Below are positions 42,402-47,918 of a DNA stretch of 47,918 nt, piece by piece. Made by a program: the position numbers and the translations under genes. Below the pieces are notes generated by a model. It was not told the origin of the DNA and did not search any database. It saw nothing but the letters and a program-made list of their open reading frames with translations. Position 1 is the first letter of the stretch. The number at the start of each line of letters is the position of its first letter. Origin of the DNA: a bacterium (GTDB lineage Bacteria; Bdellovibrionota; UBA1018); NCBI GenBank assembly GCA_019751945.1, contig JAIEMT010000041.1, positions 1-47,918 of the forward strand. Reading direction: 5' to 3'.

Positions 42402-43399
42402 CACCTCTCCTTAATGACGTCTTTTAATGTCAGGCCCAGTTTGGCCAATCCTTGCTCCGTATCTTTTTTCAGCCAGCCCTTTCGGGTAGATACTTCTAGG
42501 AGTTCGAAAATATGAAGCCAGGTCTTTCGATCAGCCTTCTTTTCTCGGATCATTTGCGCAAACTCCGGCTCAAAGCTGCTGTAGCCTAAGTTAAGAACAT
42601 CGATGACCGACATGACCGAGATCAGAAGGCTGTTGCTGACCACCGGACTGTCGCTGCCCGGGAGCATCAGATTCTTGCTTCTAACCGCTTCATAGATTTC
42701 CTCTTGAGAAGGTCGCCAAACAGCGAGGGGAAAAATCATGTGAGGCCCATCGGGTTCATCGAGCTCGAAACCGTCTTGTCCCAATATTTTTTGAATTTGA
42801 ACCCAAGTGAGTCCACCAATCAGAAGGGGAATTTGCAATTCTGTCGCAATTCTCTTCCCCGCCCGAAAGATTAACGTTCCATCTTTATGATCCACTACAC
42901 CGTAGGTGGGTCTGCCATTCAATTCTTGAAATGCCTTTCGAAATTCCTTAGCAAACGTAGGAATGCTTGCCGTGTGAATTAAAAGATCGACGTTCAGACG
43001 TTCGCAGAGGTACTCCGCATTTTTGATTGCGGTGGGGCTCATGAACCCATTGTCGACAGTGATACAAAGGAGTCGGAGGTCGGGACGTTCGCTTCTGAGG
43101 CGTTCCAGAATGTAAGCGCTATCTTTTCCGCCGCTAAGAAGCAGAACCGCCGAATAATTGCCTTCCCGTGTGTAAGAAGTGAGTTGTGACTCGAAACTGG
43201 TTTTCATTTCCCGCGAGGCTTCGGGGCTGATTTCAGTGGTGGCTTGATACGAGCGGCAATCTGAACAGACTCCGTCAACGATCTGCGCATACTTTTCTGA
43301 GGCAATGCAGTGTTGGCAGCGCTGATTTTTTTTGAAAAATATTCGGACGATAGGCCAAATATGATTCACAAAAAGCTCAAAGACTTTTTGAGTGTTCAT
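42401..43399 (-). CDS. PP-loop ATPase, N-acetyl sugar amidotransferase-like (WbpG/PseA type)
   Basis: 332 residues. The N-terminus carries a zinc-binding CQHC (28-31) ... CSDC (45-48) pair, then a PP-loop SGGKDS (89-94) for ATP pyrophosphate. This layout matches WbpG/PseA/LegN-type proteins that add an amide to N-acetyl sugars of LPS O-antigens or flagellin glycans. They normally work with a glutamine amidotransferase such as HisH, which is not adjacent here, so the ammonia source is uncertain. The overlap with the SDR gene and 36-base gap from the AraC gene suggest a single transcript. Confidence 0.78.
   Translation of the reverse strand: MNTQKVFELFVNHIWPIVRIFFKKNQRCQHCIASEKYAQIVDGVCSDCRSYQATTEISPEASREMKTSFESQLTSYTREGNYSAVLLLSGGKDSAYILERLRSERPDLRLLCITVDNGFMSPTAIKNAEYLCERLNVDLLIHTASIPTFAKEFRKAFQELNGRPTYGVVDHKDGTLIFRAGKRIATELQIPLLIGGLTWVQIQKILGQDGFELDEPDGPHMIFPLAVWRPSQEEIYEAVRSKNLMLPGSDSPVVSNSLLISVMSVIDVLNLGYSSFEPEFAQMIREKKADRKTWLHIFELLEVSTRKGWLKKDTEQGLAKLGLTLKDVIKER
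42407..42412 (-). promoter_or_regulatory. Shine-Dalgarno AAGGAG fixing the SDR start at 42401
   Basis: Lies inside the end of the PP-loop gene, 5 bases before ATG 42401 and 2 before the alternative GTG, making the ATG the better start. It implies re-initiation after the PP-loop stop codon. Confidence 0.5.
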
Positions 43400-43435
43400 T
43401 GTCTTCCCCGAAATTAGTCTACAGTCTAAATAGAA

Positions 43436-44227
43436 TTAGTAGTAGTAGGAAGAACGTTTCTCTTTGTAGGGATCAAAAGACTTTGGGGTGGTGTGCATTT
43501 CTTTTTTGAAATGATGAATGAACTGAGCTGGATCTGAAAATCCAGATTCAAAGATTGCGTGGGTAATGGATTTTCCTTCATTCATAAGGTGCATGGCTTC
43601 AAAGATGCGTAAGCGGTGCCGATAGGCGACAAGACTGATTCCGTAGGTCTGCTGAAAATCGCGACTCAAAACCACACGCGAACAACCTAAATTCTTAGCG
43701 ATATCAGAAATCTTGACGTCATCTCTAAAGTTAGTTTCCAAAAACTTTTTGGCTTTCGGTGCGATCCTGGAAGCTTTTTTCTCAACTCGCAGAGTGTGGC
43801 TATCGGTTCGCTTACGGATGATATCAAAGGCTTCATCCACCGTTTTTGGAAGGGTGCCATCCCAGTGAAAGATCACCGGTTCGGTAGGAATATCTGCGGG
43901 AGGGGGGGCAGTCGAAACAAAGGCTTCCCAATCTACAGATCCTGATTCCAAATGATATTCAATGAGTTGAAAAGGGGGGATGTACATCCCGGCAGGACCA
44001 GTGCGGGAAACTAGCTTTTTTCCATCTCGAACGGAGAGTTGGTTAGGACTGAGATCTGAAAAACCAATGAGCCAGTTGATGCCGTGAGTATTCACTAGCT
44101 TTGTGGGACCCGGATAACGTTCGTTACGAACCATGTGAAATAGACCGGGGCTCACGTAACGAATGGTCGCGTGATAGATCTGAGTAAAAATCTCAAACTC
44201 TGCTGAATCCAGTTGTGGTTTTCTCAT
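43436..44227 (-). CDS. AraC-family transcriptional regulator
   Basis: 263 residues. The C-terminal DNA-binding region (about 165-258) has two helix-turn-helix motifs: VKISDIAKNLGCSRVVLSRDFQQTYGISLVAYRHRLR and AIFESGFSDPAQFIHHFKKEMHTTPKSF, the AraC signature. The N-terminal about 150 residues would sense a ligand but show no known domain. It sits between the two halves of the sugar cluster, 49 bases from the divergent glycosyltransferase gene, so it could control both. Confidence 0.87.
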   Translation of the reverse strand: MRKPQLDSAEFEIFTQIYHATIRYVSPGLFHMVRNERYPGPTKLVNTHGINWLIGFSDLSPNQLSVRDGKKLVSRTGPAGMYIPPFQLIEYHLESGSVDWEAFVSTAPPPADIPTEPVIFHWDGTLPKTVDEAFDIIRKRTDSHTLRVEKKASRIAPKAKKFLETNFRDDVKISDIAKNLGCSRVVLSRDFQQTYGISLVAYRHRLRIFEAMHLMNEGKSITHAIFESGFSDPAQFIHHFKKEMHTTPKSFDPYKEKRSSYYY

Positions 44228-44276
44228 GTTACAAAACCCAAAGTTTCATTCTTACATTTCTATAAAATAATAATTC

Positions 44277-45590
44277 ATGTCGAGTCCAGCGCCGGGAGCA
44301 TTGAAGCAACCCATCCTGATTCTCGCGGAAGGCGCCACAATGGCACATCCGTGCCGCGCTTACAAGCTGGCTCAACTTTTAGCACGAGACGGACACTCTG
44401 TCGTATTTGGAACACCAGAAAAATTCCATTCCATGTTTCAACCCGAAGCTGGAATAGAAAAAATTTCTATTCAATCGGTGCAGACAGCCGACTTCCTCCA
44501 GAGAATCGATCGAGAAAAATTTCCATACACACTCAAGGAATTGCGCGTACAACTTGTTGAGAATTTGAAACTCTTACGAAAATACAGGCCCAGAGCGGTG
44601 GTTGGGGATGTGCGATACACGCTGCCAATAGCGTCTTTCATGGAGTGGGTACCGTGTATTACACTAGCAGATTTTCACTGGAGTCCGCTCTGCCAGACGA
44701 AGTTTCCAGTTCCTGATTCAGTAAATACTCGCCGGTTTGGTGCGAGGCTTTCAAAGCTCGTGGGTCCTTGGATTCTGCGTTTGGTTCTGTCTCTGGTTTT
44801 TAGGCCGTTGAACCAGATTCGGAAGGAAAACGGATTTCCTGGCTACCCTGATATTCGTCGGGCCTATTGCGATGGGGATGCAACCTTCTACGTGGGGTTT
44901 GAGCACGCCGCTACTCAACAGCTCGAACAAAATCAGTTCTTTGGTGGGCCCTTGCTGTGGCAAGGAGGGAGCTGGGGAGCGTTTGAAGTCCCCCAGGTGA
45001 ACAATGAAACTCCCGTCGCACTCTTAAGCCTGGGAAGTTCCGGAAACTATTCTTGCTTCAACACGATTGTGGAAGGGCTTCTAGAGTCCGGCGTTCGAGT
45101 CATCGCCTCTCATCCGAATCCTGAAAAAATTCCCCGGGATTTTCTTTCCCGCGGTTTAAGCGCCTACAAGTTTTTGGACTTTGGAAAAGTTTTGACGAAG
45201 GTCGATTTCATGGTGGGGAACGGCGGAAGCTCCACGATTTGGGGAGCTCTCTGCGCCGGAAAGCCCTATCTGGGCGTCTATTCTCTTTTGGATCAGGCTT
45301 TTTGCATCGAGTGGTTCGCTCGGGGTGGAGGCGTCCTGGGACTTTCCAGCCTAGAGCTCAAAAAAGAATCCGTTGCTGCAGCTGCTAGAAACCTTCTCCA
45401 GGATCGAAGCTACACCGATTGCGCGCGGGCTTATCAGGACAAGTTTGAACAGTTGGGTGGTGACGCATTTACAGTTTTGCAATTCAACCGAGTTTTGAAG
45501 ACCTTAGAGGAAAAAAATCATGAGTCAAAGAGTGCTGGTTACCGGGGGATGCGGCTTCGCAGGTCACCACTTAGTCGAGCATTTGCTTAA
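44277..45590 (+). CDS. GT-B glycosyltransferase (GT1/UGT-like)
   Basis: 437 residues. Residues 10-40 have a Rossmann strand (PILILAEGATMAHPCRAYKLAQLLARDGHSVVFGTP) of the N-terminal acceptor domain; the C-terminal donor domain contains VDFMVGNGGSSTIWGALCAGKPYLGV, comparable to the HxxGxGST...G sugar-nucleotide site. It transfers sugar from a UDP or dTDP donor to a small molecule or lipid. No Shine-Dalgarno is visible before the ATG. The last 71 bases overlap rmlB-like gene 45520 in another frame, so its final 23 residues are dual-coded. Confidence 0.85.
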   Translation: MSSPAPGALKQPILILAEGATMAHPCRAYKLAQLLARDGHSVVFGTPEKFHSMFQPEAGIEKISIQSVQTADFLQRIDREKFPYTLKELRVQLVENLKLLRKYRPRAVVGDVRYTLPIASFMEWVPCITLADFHWSPLCQTKFPVPDSVNTRRFGARLSKLVGPWILRLVLSLVFRPLNQIRKENGFPGYPDIRRAYCDGDATFYVGFEHAATQQLEQNQFFGGPLLWQGGSWGAFEVPQVNNETPVALLSLGSSGNYSCFNTIVEGLLESGVRVIASHPNPEKIPRDFLSRGLSAYKFLDFGKVLTKVDFMVGNGGSSTIWGALCAGKPYLGVYSLLDQAFCIEWFARGGGVLGLSSLELKKESVAAAARNLLQDRSYTDCARAYQDKFEQLGGDAFTVLQFNRVLKTLEEKNHESKSAGYRGMRLRRSPLSRAFA

Positions 45591-46515
45591 AAATACGGAC
45601 TGGCACATTGTCGTGATGGACCGATTGAACTACGCCTCAAACGGGTTCGATCGGCTGCGGGACATTCAGTGCTTTGAATCTCGTCGGGTCACGGTACTTG
45701 CTGCTGATTTTACTCAAGAGTTTGGACAGGGAGTTCGGCAGGAAATCGGCACCGTGGAGAGTATTTTTCACCTCGGTGCTGAGACCCACGTCGATCGAAG
45801 CATCGACGATCCCGAACCGTTTGTGATTTCAAACGTGGTGGGAACGATGCGCATGTTGGACTTTGCAAAGACCCAAAAATCTCTTAAGAGATTTTTCTAC
45901 TTTTCTACCGATGAGGTTTTCGGTCCTGCGCCTAAAGGAGTGGCTTACAAAGAATGGGATCGTTATAACTCAGGCAATCCCTACGCTGCTGCAAAAGCCG
46001 GCGGTGAAGAGCTCTGCTTGGCTTACGCCAACACCTACAAAGTTCCAGTTGTTATCACCCATTGCATGAATATTTTCGGGGAGCGTCAGCATCCTGAGAA
46101 ATTCATTCCCCTCGTGATGCGCAAAGTTCTCAAGGGAGAAAAGGTTTTCGTTCATTCGGATGCGACCAAGTCCATTCCGGGCTCTCGCTATTGGATCCAC
46201 GCTCGAAACGTCGCGGCAGCGATTCTGTTTCTCTACAAGTCCGCCGAAGTCGGCGAGAAGTACAACATCGTCGGCGAAAAAGAAGTCAACAATCTCGACA
46301 TCGCCAAGTTTGTCGCCAAGACTTTAGGTAAGCCCTTGAACTACGAGTTGGTCGATTTCCATAGCAGCCGCCCCGGGCACGATCTGCGCTACGCCTTAGA
46401 CGGAAGCAAGATGAACCAGATGGGTTGGAGCATTCCGAAGAGTTTCGAAGATTCTTTAGAGCGCACCATCAAATGGTTTATCGAGCATCCGAAGTGGTTA
46501 GAGATAGCGGGGTAA
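45520..46515 (+). CDS. dTDP-glucose 4,6-dehydratase-like NAD-dependent SDR
   Basis: 331 residues with the RmlB hallmarks: TGGCGFAG (8-15), GAETHVDRSI, FSTDEVFG (catalytic Thr-Asp-Glu), NPYAAAKAGGEEL (YxxxK), FGERQHPEKFIP and HARNVAAAI. It would remove water from dTDP- or UDP-sugar to the 4-keto-6-deoxy intermediate. AGAGGA precedes the ATG. Downstream rml genes are absent, so the keto sugar may go to a product other than rhamnose. A GDP-mannose or UDP-glucuronate SDR cannot be excluded. Confidence 0.87.
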   Translation: MSQRVLVTGGCGFAGHHLVEHLLKNTDWHIVVMDRLNYASNGFDRLRDIQCFESRRVTVLAADFTQEFGQGVRQEIGTVESIFHLGAETHVDRSIDDPEPFVISNVVGTMRMLDFAKTQKSLKRFFYFSTDEVFGPAPKGVAYKEWDRYNSGNPYAAAKAGGEELCLAYANTYKVPVVITHCMNIFGERQHPEKFIPLVMRKVLKGEKVFVHSDATKSIPGSRYWIHARNVAAAILFLYKSAEVGEKYNIVGEKEVNNLDIAKFVAKTLGKPLNYELVDFHSSRPGHDLRYALDGSKMNQMGWSIPKSFEDSLERTIKWFIEHPKWLEIAG

Positions 46516-46522
46516 TGGAAAG

Positions 46523-47077
46523 TTACAGCGACTTTTTATAGCACCGAGCGTATTGAACGGGAATGGCGTTGCGAAGCCCAGGGGTTTTTTCGATCATCTG
46601 GTCGGTCACAAAAAAGGGTCTGAAAATCGAGAAGGAATCTGGACGTACACAGGTCCATTCCAGGAGCAGCTCGCCGCTTGGTACGGGTACCAGGCCGGTC
46701 ATGCAGTTGCTTGTGGCGCTTTCCGAGTATCGTTTAAGGGTAACTCGACCCGGAATTCCCGGAATAGCCACGAGCTCCCCAAGAGATTTTTCAAAAAGCT
46801 TGTCACCATTGGTTGAGAGGTGAAGAGTAGCTTCAAAGGGATAAGCTTCGTGGACTCTTGTCGATACCACGGCGCAGGTCCAATCCCCTGACACCTCTTC
46901 TCGGGACATCCCGAACCGAGGGTCAGAATGATGGAGGTCTAGGGACCACTGGTTTGCGTACTGAACTACTTCGTCCGGTCGAATGATCACTCCCCTGAAA
47001 TCTACTGATTCAGCTGCTGAGGCAACTAGTGGGAACAGCGCAAACAGAGATGCAATGGTAAAAAAATTCTTTTTCAT
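46523..47077 (-). CDS. Secreted protein, unknown function
   Basis: 184 residues with a signal peptide (MKKNFFTIASLFALFPLVASAAE). The mature part has four cysteines (DWTCAVV, TSNCMTG, EWTCVRP, YARCYKK), likely disulfides, in a mixed beta sequence. No recognised domain. The AT-rich upstream region (to about 47145) holds its promoter; GGAG lies 11 bases before the ATG. Confidence 0.65.
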   Translation of the reverse strand: MKKNFFTIASLFALFPLVASAAESVDFRGVIIRPDEVVQYANQWSLDLHHSDPRFGMSREEVSGDWTCAVVSTRVHEAYPFEATLHLSTNGDKLFEKSLGELVAIPGIPGRVTLKRYSESATSNCMTGLVPVPSGELLLEWTCVRPDSFSIFRPFFVTDQMIEKTPGLRNAIPVQYARCYKKSL

Positions 47078-47247
47078 AGATTAAATCTCCAGAGCGCATT
47101 CTTATATATTAATAGTGTATTAAATAAAACAGATATTTTAGTTGCCAAAAGGTGTGTTGTTACCTTGGCTTGGCGGGCTCAGCGGGTAGGGCGCTAAAAC
47201 CGCGCGCGATATTCTAGGTATTCAGGAATGGTCGACTTGGTTTGTAA

Positions 47248-47337
47248 TGGCGGAGAGAGAGAGATTCGAACTCTCGAGCGGTTTTACCCGCTGCTCCCTT
47301 AGCAAGGGAGTGCCTTCGACCACTCGGCCATCTCTCC
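47248..47337 (-). tRNA. tRNA-Ser, anticodon GCU
   Basis: 90 bases including an encoded CCA (47248-47250 on the plus strand as TGG). Acceptor stem GGAGAGA/TCTCTCC (7 bp), discriminator G. Anticodon stem CTCCC/GGGAG with loop TTGCTAA gives anticodon GCT, reading AGC and AGU serine codons. A long variable arm (CGGGTAAAACCG) is the mark of tRNA-Ser. T arm TTCGAAT present. Confidence 0.95.
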
Positions 47338-47450
47338 AGCCAAACGAAATAATCGGTCTTTCCGGTCATAACCTAGCCGGGACGGGTGGACAAGGCAGAT
47401 TTCAAAAAAACTGGCTCACCGGGTCTAATAAATCCGGAGCAATTCCTAAA

Positions 47451-47714
47451 CTATCCCTGATTCTCATGATGCAAAAGCTGATGATGGCCTTTGCAAAGGA
47501 GGGTGAGGTTGTCGAGCGCAGTTTGCCCGCCTTGGGAAAGGGGCTTCTTGTGATGAATGTCGAGCCAGCGTCTTTCGGTGCAGCGCTTGCCTTCTTGTTG
47601 ATGCGTGCACTGGGCCTGATCGCGTTTCTGAACGGCGTGGTTGAGGTAAGCCGAAATGACTCGGGGATTCTTGCTCACTCGCGCCGGAGTGTGTTTGGAA
47701 AGTCCTAATTCCAT
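47451..47714 (-). CDS. Short HNH endonuclease, second copy
   Basis: 87 residues, the same family as the fragment at the window start, in the opposite orientation. Contains the Cys...GKRC, LDIHHKKPLSQGG, DNLTLLC and HHQLLHH zinc-nuclease pattern. TAG and TAA stops lie just upstream of the ATG, so this copy does start here and is much shorter than HNH proteins with N-terminal domains; it may be a truncated family member. The start overlaps one arm of the 30-bp inverted repeat (47676-47705). Confidence 0.75.
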   Translation of the reverse strand: MELGLSKHTPARVSKNPRVISAYLNHAVQKRDQAQCTHQQEGKRCTERRWLDIHHKKPLSQGGQTALDNLTLLCKGHHQLLHHENQG

Positions 47715-47824
47715 CGTTTACTAGGAGTGACGGGTTGGAAATGGCGCCTGAGAATGATCTGAGACATCCCTACGAGAATCATCGTCAATTTTTGGGACTT
47801 TCCAAACACACTCCGGCGCGAGTG
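47676..47824. repeat. 30-bp perfect inverted repeat
   Basis: Arm one is 47676-47705, arm two 47795-47824; 89 bases lie between. Both arms encode the GLSKHTPARV segment of the HNH family, on opposite strands: one in the HNH copy, the other in the partial gene running off the window. Confidence 0.9.
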
Positions 47825-47918
47825 GTTTGGAGCGCTTGGCTTTCTCAAGCGGATCGTTTTTCTGAAGATATAAATCGGCCATGGCTTCTAAAGCCTGCTC
47901 CAGGGACGCGGCGGATTT
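47741..47918 (+). CDS. Partial gene sharing the HNH-family N-terminal segment
   Basis: Open from the ATG at 47741 to the window edge (59 residues and continuing). Its residues 19-28 (GLSKHTPARV) equal those of the inverted HNH copy, but the sequence after them (VWSAWLSQADRF...) differs. The protein itself is not recognised. Start uncertain, since it may extend further upstream. Confidence 0.45.
   Translation, partial: MAPENDLRHPYENHRQFLGLSKHTPARVVWSAWLSQADRFSEDINRPWLLKPAPGTRRI

Noticed and set aside
1-47918. Prophage or integrative element
   Set aside because: No integrase, capsid, terminase, portal or conjugation genes are visible; only the RAYT and HNH genes are mobile-type.

Overview
The window is a chromosomal stretch of a Gram-negative bacterium with roughly even base composition, dense short-spaced genes and no gene-free gap longer than about 190 bases. 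Many products carry signal peptides, and outer-membrane or lipoprotein-type surface proteins are common. The mix of RNase J, a stand-alone RfaE2, a short HNH endonuclease family present in several copies, secreted proteases, STAS/HATPase regulators and large Ig-repeat lipoproteins suggests Bdellovibrionota or a neighbouring deltaproteobacterial-type lineage. This is an inference from gene content; there is no rRNA or marker phylogeny here.

Layout. 1-7.8 kb: an HNH fragment, birA-nadC, rph, small secreted proteins, a zinc carboxypeptidase, RNase J and uridine kinase. 7.8-17.1 kb: a lytic transglycosylase, then an operon of solute-binding protein, rsmE, RDD protein and rfaE2, two membrane proteins, an operon of HAD phosphatase, amidohydrolase and membrane-tailed creatininase homologue, and a flavin reductase. 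17.2-23.5 kb: a FecR-like protein with a Ser-Pro tract, then a five-gene operon (STAS-zinc ribbon protein, GHKL ATPase, maf, yggS, MORN/barrel protein) and a LamG-like surface protein. 23.7-30.6 kb: coq4 and a TetR regulator, a RAYT transposase between two near-identical palindromes, acyl-CoA dehydrogenase, a lone E2-type acyltransferase domain, secreted proteins and a DEAD-box helicase. 30.7-41.4 kb: a 1706-residue Ig-repeat lipoprotein, a POT peptide transporter, prolyl oligopeptidase, a second STAS-zinc ribbon protein, an SGNH hydrolase and a small exported protein. 41.4-46.5 kb: a divergent sugar or secondary-metabolite cluster around an AraC regulator. 46.5-47.9 kb: a secreted protein, tRNA-Ser(GCU), a second HNH copy and the start of another gene.

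The window both begins and ends in copies of the same HNH gene in opposite orientation, with an 18-bp perfect palindrome at base 1 and a 30-bp inverted repeat near the right end. If this is a whole contig, the assembly probably broke in this multicopy family. If it is a window from a finished genome, these are candidate recombination junctions.

The least conventional systems are the STAS-zinc ribbon/ATPase partner-switching candidate (with its distant paralogue), the RAYT with flanking palindromes, and the AraC/PP-loop/SDR//GT/dehydratase cluster. Housekeeping genes are routine.
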